This document shows positions 27,111 to 35,273 of a stretch of 64,000 nucleotides of DNA, piece after piece. Source of the stretch: Ferrimicrobium sp. (GTDB lineage: Bacteria > Actinomycetota > Acidimicrobiia > Acidimicrobiales > Acidimicrobiaceae). The notes under the pieces were generated by a model, which worked only from the letters and a program-made list of their open reading frames with translations, was not told the origin of the DNA and did no database searches. Position numbers and translations under genes: made by a program. Position 1 is the stretch's first letter. Every line of letters starts with the position of its first letter. Location of the stretch: positions 62,001-126,000 of the forward strand of contig NZ_DAHXOI010000001.1 in NCBI RefSeq assembly GCF_027364955.1, given 5' to 3'.

Positions 27111-27923
27111 ATGTACCCATCAACTTTCGATTATGCGAGAGCGACAACCGTTGCAGAGGCGATCACGATGCTCGCTGATGATGAGGATGCGAAGGTACTC
27201 GCGGGGGGCCACTCGTTGTTGCCACTCATGAAGCTAAGGTTGGCTACGCCATCGACGCTGGTTGACATCGGACGCATCACTGAGCTCTCCTATATCCGTA
27301 AGGATGGCGGCGAGGTGGCGATCGGGGCGCTGACCCGGCATCGCGACGTGGAGACCTCGGAACTGCTCGCACGGGAGGTTCCTGTTTTGGTCAGGGTAGC
27401 TGGTCAAATCGGTGATCCCTCAGTTCGCCATGTCGGCACGATTGGCGGTTCGACCGCGCACGGAGACGGCGCTGCTGACCTTCCCGCCGCGCTTCTTGCG
27501 CTAGGCGCAACCATGGTGGCCGAGGGCCCATCTGGACGCCGCACGATAGCGGCCGGCGACTTCTTCAAAGGTTTCTTAGAGACGGCGCTGGCCCCGGATG
27601 AGATTCTGACTGAGATTCGCGTGCCGACCGGCTTTACAAAGTTTGCGTATCAGAAGTTCAATCGGCGTGCCCAGGACTGGGCGATCGTTGGGGTTGTTGC
27701 CGTACGCAATGAGCGCACCAACGTTGGCTTTGTCAACATGGGGGCGACTCCCTTGCGCGCGACGGCAGTCGAGGAGCGCCTAGCGGCAGGGGCAAGCCTT
27801 GAAGAGGCCGCTGCGGTGGCCGATGAGGGGACCTCCCCCTCGGCCGACATCAACGCAAGTGTTGAGTACCGACGCCACCTCGCACGGGTTCTGGTGCGTC
27901 GAGCTCTGGTCGAACTTGGCTGA
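27111..27923 (+). CDS. coxM: FAD-binding medium subunit (CoxM-like)
   Basis: 270 residues. FAD-binding motifs AGGHSLLPLMKLR (about residue 32) and HVGTIGGSTAHGDGAAD (about 108) are those of the xanthine dehydrogenase/CoxM FAD subunit, followed by the CoxM C-terminal domain. It accepts electrons from the CoxS clusters and passes them to the respiratory chain or another acceptor. The ATG follows a short gap after coxL with AGAAGGGAAA as ribosome-binding site. The order S-L-M is typical of form II clusters, whereas form I clusters read M-S-L. Confidence 0.94.
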   Translation: MYPSTFDYARATTVAEAITMLADDEDAKVLAGGHSLLPLMKLRLATPSTLVDIGRITELSYIRKDGGEVAIGALTRHRDVETSELLAREVPVLVRVAGQIGDPSVRHVGTIGGSTAHGDGAADLPAALLALGATMVAEGPSGRRTIAAGDFFKGFLETALAPDEILTEIRVPTGFTKFAYQKFNRRAQDWAIVGVVAVRNERTNVGFVNMGATPLRATAVEERLAAGASLEEAAAVADEGTSPSADINASVEYRRHLARVLVRRALVELG

Positions 27924-28848
27924 GTCTCGGACGGATCAACTTGGCGTAGCGACACCCGAAAAACTGGCGCAAGGGCTGTCGAGCGTCGACTATCTCGCTG
28001 ATTTGAAGATCGCGACAGCGTCGTTTTTGGCGCTGGCGCTTGAGAAGCCGCTGCTGCTCGAGGGGGATGCGGGAGTCGGTAAAACCGAGCTCGCACTGGC
28101 CTTGTCACGGCTTTTCGGGAGTGATCTTATCCGACTGCAGTGTTATGAGGGAATCGATGCCACCCAGGCCGTCTACGACTGGGACTATGCCAAGCAACTC
28201 CTGCATCTGCGAGCCACTGAGGCCGTTGGCGTGCAGGCGGATCGCACCTCACTGGAGGCTGAGCTCTACGAGGACCGTTACCTCATCGAGCGACCGTTGT
28301 TGCGATCCCTCGGTTATGCCGATCCAACGCGTCCACCGGTCCTGTTGATCGACGAGTTGGATCGAGCCGATGACGAGTTTGAGGCATTTCTACTGGAACT
28401 GCTCTCGACCTTTGAAATCACGATTCCAGAACTTGGCACGCGAAGAGCGCTCGTCAAGCCAGTGGTGATTTTGACCTCTAATCGGACTCGAGATCTTCAC
28501 GATGCTCTCAAGCGTCGGTGTCTCTATCTCTGGGTAGATCACCCGAGTTTTGAACGCGAAGTTGAGATCATCCGTCTACGGGTCCCGGAGGCAAGCGCGT
28601 CGCTCGCTGCGCAGATCGGAGCGATCGTTCAAGAGTTCCGGCGTCAGGGACTGGTGAAACCACCTGGAATTGCCGAGGCGATCGATTGGGCGAGTGCCTT
28701 GACCCGATTGACGGCTGTTGAGGTTACCCCGGCATGGCTCGAGATGACCCTCGGCACCGTGATCAAATATCGCGAGGATGAGGAGCGAATCGATTCCGTT
28801 GGTTTGACGACGCTCATCGAGCGGGCATTTGCTCGGTTTGGTGCATGA
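27916..28848 (+). CDS. coxD: MoxR-type AAA+ ATPase (CoxD-like)
   Basis: About 310 residues. Walker A GDAGVGKTEL near residue 48, Walker B VLLIDELDRAD near 145, a sensor region LTSNRTRDLHDALKRRC, and the MoxR/CoxD C-terminal lid. CoxD is known to act as a chaperone-like ATPase in maturation of the Mo active site. The TTG at 27916 is chosen because it overlaps the coxM stop and the protein similarity begins there; a start inside coxM (27799) would add implausible sequence. The stop overlaps the next start (ATGA), suggesting coupling with coxE. Confidence 0.9.
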   Translation: MAESRTDQLGVATPEKLAQGLSSVDYLADLKIATASFLALALEKPLLLEGDAGVGKTELALALSRLFGSDLIRLQCYEGIDATQAVYDWDYAKQLLHLRATEAVGVQADRTSLEAELYEDRYLIERPLLRSLGYADPTRPPVLLIDELDRADDEFEAFLLELLSTFEITIPELGTRRALVKPVVILTSNRTRDLHDALKRRCLYLWVDHPSFEREVEIIRLRVPEASASLAAQIGAIVQEFRRQGLVKPPGIAEAIDWASALTRLTAVEVTPAWLEMTLGTVIKYREDEERIDSVGLTTLIERAFARFGA

Positions 28849-29969
28849 AGCCTGAGGAGTTGGTGACGGGGTTCGTCGAGCTTCTTCGGGTGCGTGGACT
28901 ACGAGTTCCTCTGTCGAGTGCACGAGATTTTTTTCAGGCGTTGGAGATGGTTGGCATCGGCGACCCAGCGTGCGTGCGGGAGATGGCACGAGCCACGTTG
29001 GTCAAGTCACACCAGGACGATGAACTCTTCAACCGAGTCTTTGATGAGTATTTTTTTGGTGAAGGAGTCCAAGAGGTGGCTCCGCGACAGGTCACCGTTG
29101 GCTTCGACTCCCAAGAGGCCCCCGAGGGTGAACAGGGGATCGACGATGAGGTTGAACGTGTCGTGCGCTATTCCGCTGCCGAGCGTCTCCGGAAGGTTGA
29201 TCTACGGTCACTGGAGCCTGCACAACGTCGCGAGGCCTTCGATCTGATCGATCGGTTTCGATTTGCACCTCCGTTACGCAGGAGCTATCGGCTCGTCAAG
29301 AGTCACAAACCCCAACGGCTGGACCTTGCACAAACACTGCGCCTAGCCATCGGGACCGATGGTGAGCCGGTGCGTCGGCGCTTCAGAAGCAAGGGATGGC
29401 GATGCCGCCGACTCCTGTTTCTCGTTGATATCTCTGGCTCCATGCACGCCTACGCAGAGGGGCTTTTGCACTTCGCATGGGCATCCCAACGCGCCTTGGG
29501 CGATGTTGCTGTCTTTACCCTCGGCACGCGTCTCAACAATATCACCCGGGCCCTTGGCGCGAACGATCCTGACCGAGCGATGGCCAGGGTCTCGGCGGTG
29601 GTGGAGGATTATGCGGGAGGTACCAGATTGGGTGAGTCATTGGCGATGTTCAACACAGAGCATGGAGGACGAGCACTGGCACGGGGGGCGATCGTCGTGG
29701 TCTTCTCGGATGGCTGGGATCGTGGCGACCCTCAGGTCATGGAGGAGGCGATGGCACGGTTATGTCGCCTCGCCAAGACAATTCTTTGGGTGAATCCGCT
29801 GGCTGCAGCGGCGGACTACGCCCCGTTGGCACGTGGGATGGCCACTGCATTGCCCTACATCGACGCCCTTCTCCCTGGCGAGAGCGTACGATCCTTCGAA
29901 CACCTCGCGAAAGTAATCTGTAGTGAAGGGGTTCCAACAGTTGTCAGAGCGACGCACCATAATGATTAG
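28845..29969 (+). CDS. coxE: VWA-domain protein (CoxE-like)
   Basis: 374 residues. The C-terminal half is a von Willebrand A domain with the MIDAS motif DISGS (about residue 196) and later FSDGWDRGD. CoxE works with the CoxD AAA+ ATPase in cofactor maturation, a standard MoxR-VWA pair. The last few codons (after ...VPTVVRAT) run into the left end of the IS607-type element: the 8-mer gacgcacc at 29951-29958 recurs inverted just inside the right end. The native C-terminus may thus have been replaced by a few residues encoded by the element. Confidence 0.9.
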   Translation: MKPEELVTGFVELLRVRGLRVPLSSARDFFQALEMVGIGDPACVREMARATLVKSHQDDELFNRVFDEYFFGEGVQEVAPRQVTVGFDSQEAPEGEQGIDDEVERVVRYSAAERLRKVDLRSLEPAQRREAFDLIDRFRFAPPLRRSYRLVKSHKPQRLDLAQTLRLAIGTDGEPVRRRFRSKGWRCRRLLFLVDISGSMHAYAEGLLHFAWASQRALGDVAVFTLGTRLNNITRALGANDPDRAMARVSAVVEDYAGGTRLGESLAMFNTEHGGRALARGAIVVVFSDGWDRGDPQVMEEAMARLCRLAKTILWVNPLAAAADYAPLARGMATALPYIDALLPGESVRSFEHLAKVICSEGVPTVVRATHHND

Positions 29970-29971
29970 TA

Positions 29972-30562
29972 ATGAACTCGGCCGATTGGGCGCTGTCCCA
30001 AGGTATACAGCCTCAAACAGCATATAGATGGTATCGGACATCGAAGATGCCCGTCCCAGCACCCAAAGTTGGCCAGCTCATGCTGGTTGGAGATTTAGAA
30101 TCGGAAGATCCAAAACATGGATCGTCGGTTATCTACGCGCGAGTATCCTCCTCTGACCAAAAACCAGATCTAGATAGGCAGGTGGCAAGAGTACTGGCTT
30201 TCGCTGCCGAACACCGATATTCGCTAGAGCGCGTAGTGACCGAAGTCGGTTCCGCTCTCAATGGACATAGACGCAAGTTTCTGTCACTCTTGAGCGACCC
30301 CGAAGCCGAGACCATTCTGGTTGAGCACCGAGACCGGTTCTGTCGCTTTGGTGCCGAATACGTGGAGGCTGCCCTCTGTAAAACCCTGGGCGGTGTACTC
30401 AGTGCTCAATCGAGAGGATTGATCGTGCTTGATACCGCCGAGGTGGACGACGACCTTGTCCACGACGTCACAGAGTTACTCACATCGTTGTGTGCCCGAC
30501 TACATGGACCTAGGTCGGCCTCCAACAGAGCACAAAAAGCTATTGAAGCGGCGTGCTCATGA
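29972..30562 (+). CDS. tnpA: IS607-type serine recombinase transposase TnpA
   Basis: 196 residues, full length. Residues 1-40 form a MerR-like helix-turn-helix (DWALSQGIQPQTAYRWYRTSKMP). The catalytic resolvase domain follows with the nucleophilic Ser in VIYARVSSSDQKPDLDRQV and conserved EVGSALNGHRRKF and EHRDRFCRFGAEYVE. It cuts and rejoins DNA through a phosphoserine intermediate and forms a circular intermediate. The ATG is two bases after the coxE stop; the stop overlaps the tnpB start (ATGA). No disabling change seen. Confidence 0.95.
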   Translation: MNSADWALSQGIQPQTAYRWYRTSKMPVPAPKVGQLMLVGDLESEDPKHGSSVIYARVSSSDQKPDLDRQVARVLAFAAEHRYSLERVVTEVGSALNGHRRKFLSLLSDPEAETILVEHRDRFCRFGAEYVEAALCKTLGGVLSAQSRGLIVLDTAEVDDDLVHDVTELLTSLCARLHGPRSASNRAQKAIEAACS

Positions 30563-32157
30563 TTGTAATGATGCGAACCAAGGCACAGGCTCAGAGGGTA
30601 GCTGACATCACCGGTGGTGTGATCGTTGTCAAAAATGGCAAACCAACACCAAAGGTGCAGTTGCAAGGCGACTTCGAACAGCATCGAGCTGCGGTGGAAT
30701 CAATAAGTGTATTGTTTAAGCTATGCGAAGACGCTGGTGAGCAAGTCCCGAGCGGCTGGACTGTCACGGGGGCATCCTTTGAGGTCGAGTGGCCAAAAGA
30801 TCCACGTAAGGCATCGCTCATACGGTCTCACTTCGGAGCCAGAAGAGTTGCCTACAATTGGGCGCTAGCCAAGGTCAAGTCCGACATGGATGCCAAACAG
30901 CAGAACGAAGACCACCTCTCTACGCCGTGGACGCTCGAGGCACTACGCAAACAATGGAATATCGAGAAGAACGAAATAGCCCCTTGGTGGGGAGAGAACT
31001 CCAAAGAGGCATACTCGTCCGGCATAGCCGATCTGGTACAGGCACTCTCCAACTGGTCAGACTCCAAGAACGGTAGACGACGAGGCAGAAAGGTCGGCTT
31101 CCCAAAGTTCAAGTCAAAGAGAAAAGACCAAAACAGGGTGCGTTTTACTACCGGAGCTATGCGTCTTGAGGATGACCGTCGTACCATTGTGTTGCCAATG
31201 ATCGGCGCACTACGTTCTAAAGAGAACACGCGCAGAATACAGCGCCACCTAGCCAAGAACAATGCCCGTCTGCTCAACTGCACTCTCTCAGAGAGATGGG
31301 GGAGACTGTTCGTCTCTTGTCAGCTTGCAGTGAGAACTAACGTCACTTCCAGTCGAACTCCATCAAAGCCAAACGTTCGCGCTGGTGTCGATCTCGGACT
31401 GCGATCGTTAGCCACGATAGCGGATGGCGATGGCAACATCAAGGTCTTTCCCAACCCAGCACCACTGCGCACGACGCTCACAGAGCGCCGTAGGGTTGGG
31501 CGCAACCTTTCACGACGGATACCCGGTTCAAACGGTTACAGGCGAGCGAAAGCCAAGCTCGCCAAGTTAGACCGTAAGTGCGTATACATCCGTCGTGAAA
31601 GCATCCACCAGCTGACTCGTTATTTGGTGGGCAACTACGGCGAAGTTAGGATTGAAGACCTTAACATCGCCGCCATGAGGCAGAGCATGGGAAGACGAGC
31701 CTTTCGACGTTCGGTATCAGATGCCGGGCTCGGGAGCTTTCGACCAACACTCACCTACAAGGCTGAACGAGCCGGAGTTAAGATGGTCGTTGTGGATCGC
31801 TTCTTCCCCTCATCACAAATCCATCACAACTGTACGGGCAGACTCACAGGCGCAAAGCTCGCCAAGAGACGTAGCCGTGAGACCTGTGACGTTGAGGTGG
31901 ATCGAGATGACAATGCTGCGCTCAATATCCGCGACTGGTCGGTTACCAGTCCTGGTCTAGTTGAGGCCAGTGCCCTGTCCGTTCCCAGGCCCTTATCGGG
32001 TACAGGCGACAGTTCAGATGATGGGATGACTCATCACCTGGAGAGAGGATGTAAGACCAGTAGCAATACTGGCCGTACTCAGAGAGGCAAGAACAACTCT
32101 CGGACAAGTGAGCATGAAGTCCGAGACGAGAACCTTGTGAAAGGTGCGTCATTATGA
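30559..32157 (+). CDS. tnpB: TnpB, RNA-guided nuclease of the IS607 element
   Basis: 532 residues, longer than typical TnpB (~400). The first ~75 residues are an extension seen in actinobacterial IS607 TnpBs. The RuvC residues are all present: Asp in RAGVDLGLRSLATIAD, Glu in VRIEDLNIAAM, Asp in DRDDNAALNI. The zinc finger is atypical (SSQIHHNC ... ETCDVE), with some of the usual four Cys missing. A basic, Ser-rich tail of ~75 residues follows; its DNA probably overlaps the omega RNA. TnpB proteins are known RNA-guided endonucleases that help keep the element at its site. ATG 30559 overlaps the tnpA stop. Confidence 0.93.
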   Translation: MIVMMRTKAQAQRVADITGGVIVVKNGKPTPKVQLQGDFEQHRAAVESISVLFKLCEDAGEQVPSGWTVTGASFEVEWPKDPRKASLIRSHFGARRVAYNWALAKVKSDMDAKQQNEDHLSTPWTLEALRKQWNIEKNEIAPWWGENSKEAYSSGIADLVQALSNWSDSKNGRRRGRKVGFPKFKSKRKDQNRVRFTTGAMRLEDDRRTIVLPMIGALRSKENTRRIQRHLAKNNARLLNCTLSERWGRLFVSCQLAVRTNVTSSRTPSKPNVRAGVDLGLRSLATIADGDGNIKVFPNPAPLRTTLTERRRVGRNLSRRIPGSNGYRRAKAKLAKLDRKCVYIRRESIHQLTRYLVGNYGEVRIEDLNIAAMRQSMGRRAFRRSVSDAGLGSFRPTLTYKAERAGVKMVVVDRFFPSSQIHHNCTGRLTGAKLAKRRSRETCDVEVDRDDNAALNIRDWSVTSPGLVEASALSVPRPLSGTGDSSDDGMTHHLERGCKTSSNTGRTQRGKNNSRTSEHEVRDENLVKGASL

Positions 32158-32190
32158 GCGGACTCACTATTAATCACTCAGATGCAACGG
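31980..32190 (+). ncRNA. Predicted omega RNA (reRNA) region at the 3' end of tnpB
   Basis: By family knowledge, TnpB guide RNAs come from the 3' part of tnpB through the right end, with the guide read from flanking DNA. Here the interval covers the variable tnpB tail and the ~35 bases beyond its stop. No sequence signature proves it; borders are placed by analogy only. Confidence 0.3.
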
Positions 32191-32197
32191 TGCTTAG

Positions 32198-33409
32198 ATG
32201 ATCGAGGTAGTCGAACGAGTTCTGCAGTGGAGGGCACAGGGCAAACGTTGCGCCCTCGCTACAGTTGTGGCGGTTGAAGGCTCGGGGCCGAGAGAGCCTG
32301 GTGCCCTGATGGCGGTGAACGAGGATGGTGAAGTCGCTGGGTCAGTGTCAGGAGGGTGTGTTGAGGGAGCCGTTGTCACCGAGGCGTTGTTGCGGCTCGA
32401 TGCTCCGGAGCCCATACTGCGGAGTTTTGGTATTCTCGGGACCGAGACCCCCAAGGAGGCGACCACCTTGGCTTTTGGATTCTCGGATGACGAGGCGGTA
32501 GCCGTTGGCTTGACCTGTGGCGGTACGTTCCATATCTTGGTACAGCCGGAGCTACCCAGCTATCTCAATCGTCTTGCTGAAGCCCTGCAACAAGGTACTC
32601 CCTTCGTCATCGCTACGGTCTACTCGGTGAATGAGGATTTGGACTCCTACTTTGTCGAAGAGAACCGTGAGGTTGCCCCACCTGTGGTTGGTGCATCGAT
32701 GTTGATCCTTGGAGATGGCGAGGTGCTAGGCAGCCTCGGCAACGCGGATCTCGATCGGGTGGTGGCAAGGGATGCTGCCGGGGTAGTGCAGCAGGCCCAG
32801 GGGACGAGACGCTCCTATGGTCGAAGAGGTCAGTCGCGCTCCAGGGAGGTTGCTGTGGTGATGGCGGTGTCAGCGCCGCCGCCAACCATGCTGATTTTCG
32901 GTGCTGTGGACTTCAGTGATGCACTAGCGCAAGCGGCCAAACTGCTTGGTTATCGAGTGGTGGTAGTCGACGCTCGGGCCGTCTTTGCGACTGAGGCACG
33001 TTTCCCGAAGGCGGATGAGGTCGTTGTGGCGTGGCCGAACGATTACCTCACCACATGGGGCGCATCGCTCAGCGAGCGTGATGCCATCTGTATCCTCACC
33101 CATGATCCAAAGTTTGATGTGCCAGCCATCGAGGCGGCACTCGCGACTCGCGCAGGCTATATCGGCGTGATGGGATCCCGGCGAACGCAGGCCGACCGAG
33201 TCGGCCGACTGGTGGCCCAAGGAATCGCAGCAGAGGAGATTCGTCAACGGGTCTGTGGTCCGATCGGTCTCGATATCGGCGCAAGGACTCCGCAGGAGAC
33301 CGCTGTTTCGATACTCGCTGAGATTATCGCTCGGCGTGAGCGTCGCCTCGCTGGTTCACTCTCGGAGGCTGCGGGTCCAATTCATACCGAAGGGGCGATG
33401 ACTTGGTAA
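32198..33409 (+). CDS. XdhC/CoxI family molybdenum-cofactor insertion/sulfuration protein
   Basis: 403 residues. The N-terminal XdhC domain (RCALATVVAVEGSGPREPGALMAV, GSVSGGCVEGAVVTEALL, LTCGGTFHILVQP) is joined to a C-terminal Rossmann-like domain (TMLIFGAVDFSDALAQAAKLLGYRVVVVDAR, GYIGVMGSRRTQADR, GLDIGARTPQETAVSILAEI). XdhC proteins bind sulfurated Mo cofactor and deliver it to the large subunit. It is the first cox gene after the IS607 element and has no strong ribosome-binding site before its ATG, so the insertion may have altered its expression. Alternative name CoxF/CoxI. Confidence 0.92.
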   Translation: MIEVVERVLQWRAQGKRCALATVVAVEGSGPREPGALMAVNEDGEVAGSVSGGCVEGAVVTEALLRLDAPEPILRSFGILGTETPKEATTLAFGFSDDEAVAVGLTCGGTFHILVQPELPSYLNRLAEALQQGTPFVIATVYSVNEDLDSYFVEENREVAPPVVGASMLILGDGEVLGSLGNADLDRVVARDAAGVVQQAQGTRRSYGRRGQSRSREVAVVMAVSAPPPTMLIFGAVDFSDALAQAAKLLGYRVVVVDARAVFATEARFPKADEVVVAWPNDYLTTWGASLSERDAICILTHDPKFDVPAIEAALATRAGYIGVMGSRRTQADRVGRLVAQGIAAEEIRQRVCGPIGLDIGARTPQETAVSILAEIIARRERRLAGSLSEAAGPIHTEGAMTW

Positions 33410-33999
33410 ACACGGCAGATCAAGAGCTGGGTTCGACGGGGATAGTCGTTCTTGCCGCCGGTTTCGGGAGCCGTTTTGACTCTTCTGTTCATAAGTTGCT
33501 CGTTGACCTTCATGGTCGTCCACTAGTGAGCTGGGCCCTCGATGCAGCCGCCGGGGTCCCTGCCGCAGCACATTTTGTGGTCACACGGGATGCAAGTATT
33601 GCGTCGTTGTTGCCAGACAACTTTGTGGAGCTTCGGAATCCGCGACCACAGGATGGCCTCGCGAGCTCACTGGCGTTGGCCCTGGATCGGGCAAAGGCCA
33701 TAGGGTTGGGGGCCGTGACGGTTGGCCTTGGTGATCAGCCGTGCATTCCCAAGGAAGCGTGGAGCAGGGTTGCACGTGCTCGAACTAACGGTGTGGCCAT
33801 CGCGACCTATGCGGGGGTGAGGGCGAACCCTGTTAAGCTGACACTATCGGTCTTTGGCCTGCTTGAGCGCTTTGGTGATGTCGGTGCGAGATCGATTTTT
33901 GATCGTGTCGAGGCCGTAGAGGTCCCTTGTCCGGGAGATCCCTTCGATGTCGATACTCGCCAGGATCTTGAGCATGTACAAGCCGTAGAGAGGAATTGA
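33403..33999 (+). CDS. MobA-like nucleotidyltransferase (MocA/molybdenum cofactor type)
   Basis: 198 residues. The N-terminal nucleotide-binding motif VVLAAGFGSRFDSS-HKLL corresponds to LAAGxGxRxG-K, with GRPLVSWAL and the acidic VGLGDQPCIP following. It likely transfers CMP or GMP to molybdopterin for the hydroxylase above, as MocA does for MCD cofactor. The TTG start overlaps the XdhC-like gene by seven bases, preceded by AGGGGCG. Other NTP-transferase roles are possible, but the cluster context favours Mo cofactor work. Confidence 0.87.
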   Translation: MVNTADQELGSTGIVVLAAGFGSRFDSSVHKLLVDLHGRPLVSWALDAAAGVPAAAHFVVTRDASIASLLPDNFVELRNPRPQDGLASSLALALDRAKAIGLGAVTVGLGDQPCIPKEAWSRVARARTNGVAIATYAGVRANPVKLTLSVFGLLERFGDVGARSIFDRVEAVEVPCPGDPFDVDTRQDLEHVQAVERN

Positions 34000-34000
34000 C

Positions 34001-34636
34001 ATGGAGATTGTAAACGAGTTCATCGTACCAGTTGGAGTTGATCGAGCATGGGAGATCCTGACCGATCTCGAGCAGATCGCACCCTGTCTCCCTGGTGCGT
34101 CACTCTCCTCGGTCGAGGGTGACGAGCATAAAGGATCCGTGAAGATCAAGGTTGGTCCTATCACTGCGAACTACGCCGGTGTCGCACGCTTTGAGTCCAA
34201 GGATCGAGAGCACTATATCGCTGTGCTGCGTGCAGAGGGTCGCGAGACCAAGGGCCAGGGTAACGCCAGTGCGGTCGTTACGGCTCGCCTGATTCCCGAG
34301 GGGGACGAGTCGACTCGGGTGACGGTTGACGTGGATCTCACGATCGCTGGCCGGGTTGCTCAGTTTGGACGTGGTGTGCTGAACGAAGTCTCCGAAAAAC
34401 TCATGGGTGAGTTTGCCCAACGACTGGCCGCCTTGATTGGCCAGAGCGAGTCTGGGGAGGTTGAGGAGATAGACACCGCTGGAGAAGAACACGAGGTTCG
34501 TGTCGAGGAGGAACCCCAAGAACTCAATGCCCTTCGTGTCTTGGCAAAGCCCGTCATCAAGCGCCTTGCCCCGGTGGCGGCCGTTTTGATCGTCACCGCG
34601 GTTCTGGTGCGTAGACGTGGGCGCCAGCACGTCTGA
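34001..34636 (+). CDS. coxG: CoxG-like SRPBCC domain membrane-anchored protein
   Basis: 211 residues. Residues 1-145 are a CoxG SRPBCC fold (MEIVNEFIVPVGVDRAWEIL, IAPCLPGASL, GSVKIKVGPITANYAGVARF). An acidic linker follows, then a C-terminal membrane segment (VAAVLIVTAVLVRRRGR). CoxG is known to anchor CO dehydrogenase to the cytoplasmic membrane, and the tail fits that job. The ATG is one base after the previous stop. It closes the cox-like cluster. Confidence 0.92.
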   Translation: MEIVNEFIVPVGVDRAWEILTDLEQIAPCLPGASLSSVEGDEHKGSVKIKVGPITANYAGVARFESKDREHYIAVLRAEGRETKGQGNASAVVTARLIPEGDESTRVTVDVDLTIAGRVAQFGRGVLNEVSEKLMGEFAQRLAALIGQSESGEVEEIDTAGEEHEVRVEEEPQELNALRVLAKPVIKRLAPVAAVLIVTAVLVRRRGRQHV

Positions 34637-35123
34637 ATCGGCGTGGAATCCTGATGCGGATGATCGCATTTGGGTAGAGGAACAGCTTGGTCGGATCGCA
34701 GAGATTCCGTTTCGCACCGCCGTGAGGTCCGCTACTGGACGTCCAATCGTTATCGAGCTTGCGCCCTTTGATCGCAAGGGTACTCCCCAGTCCAACTGGT
34801 TCTGGTTGGTTGACCGTTCGTTGGTTGCTGCCGTCTCGCGGTTGGAATCACATGGAGGTGTGCGTCAGGCTGGCGCTTCGGTGAGCCTGGAGGCGCTGGA
34901 TCTAGCCAATACGACCTACCGTAGCGGCCGACCAGCACTTGCCCATATGCAGGGTCGCGGTGTTGGTGGTGCCCGTGCTGGTGTAAAGTGTCTCCATGCA
35001 CACGTCGCCTTTTATTTGGCCGGAGGGTTTACTCCTGTCGGGGTATGGGCGACTTGGAGACTCTACCAGTCGGATCGTGAACTACTTGAGGGTCTCCTGG
35101 TAGGTATGGCATCGAGTAGGTGA
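34617..35123 (+). CDS. DUF501 domain-containing protein
   Basis: 168 residues with the DUF501 pattern: LGRIAEIPFRTAVRSATGRP, TPQSNWFWLVDRSLVAAVSRLESHGGVR, and GVKCLHAHVAFYLAGG near the end. The role is unknown; in many actinobacteria the gene lies near eno/ftsB, which is not the case here. The conserved Cys-x-His-x-His suggests a metal or catalytic site. The GTG start overlaps the coxG stop by 20 bases. A downstream start is possible but would begin to cut the conserved part. Confidence 0.85.
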   Translation: MGASTSESAWNPDADDRIWVEEQLGRIAEIPFRTAVRSATGRPIVIELAPFDRKGTPQSNWFWLVDRSLVAAVSRLESHGGVRQAGASVSLEALDLANTTYRSGRPALAHMQGRGVGGARAGVKCLHAHVAFYLAGGFTPVGVWATWRLYQSDRELLEGLLVGMASSR

Positions 35124-35128
35124 CGAGC

Positions 35129-35211
35129 GCCCGGATGGCGGAATGGTAGACGCAGGGGGCTTAAACCCCCCGGGCCCTTGGGCCATGCGGGTTCGACTCC
35201 CGCTCCGGGTA
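35129..35211 (+). tRNA. tRNA-Leu (anticodon TAA)
   Basis: The 83-nt cloverleaf has an acceptor stem GCCCGGA paired with TCCGGGT (G1-U72 wobble, as in E. coli tRNA-Leu UAA), then discriminator A. The anticodon stem GGGGG/CCCCC encloses loop CTTAAAC, giving anticodon TAA. A long variable arm (cgggcccttgggcc) and the T arm GCGGGTTCGACTCCCGC follow. CCA is not encoded. It lies alone between the DUF501 gene and thioredoxin. Confidence 0.97.
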
Positions 35212-35237
35212 CGGTAACGCTGGAATACCAGTGGGGG

Positions 35238-35243
35238 TATAAT
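35238..35243 (+). promoter_or_regulatory. Consensus -10 box upstream of trxA
   Basis: A perfect TATAAT at 35238-35243 lies 36 bases before the trxA ATG, in an otherwise GC-rich context. No clear -35 box sits 16-18 bases further upstream, as is common in Actinobacteria. AGGAAGGA before the ATG is the ribosome-binding site. Confidence 0.6.
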
Positions 35244-35273
35244 TGTTAGTGTCGTTATCGAGGAAGGAAAGAG

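Larger units (their letters stand above)
29951..32190 (+). mobile_element. IS607-family insertion element (tnpA + tnpB) within the cox cluster; ends approximate
   Basis: A two-gene element with a serine recombinase TnpA and a TnpB lies between coxE and the XdhC-like gene, otherwise contiguous parts of a cox cluster. IS607 elements have no terminal inverted repeats and make no target duplication, so the ends cannot be fixed here. The left limit is drawn at gacgcacc (29951-29958), whose reverse complement ggtgcgtc occurs at 32143-32150, each next to an ataatga/tcattat module. The right limit lies between the tnpB stop (32157) and the next start (32198). Both genes appear intact. Confidence 0.85.
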
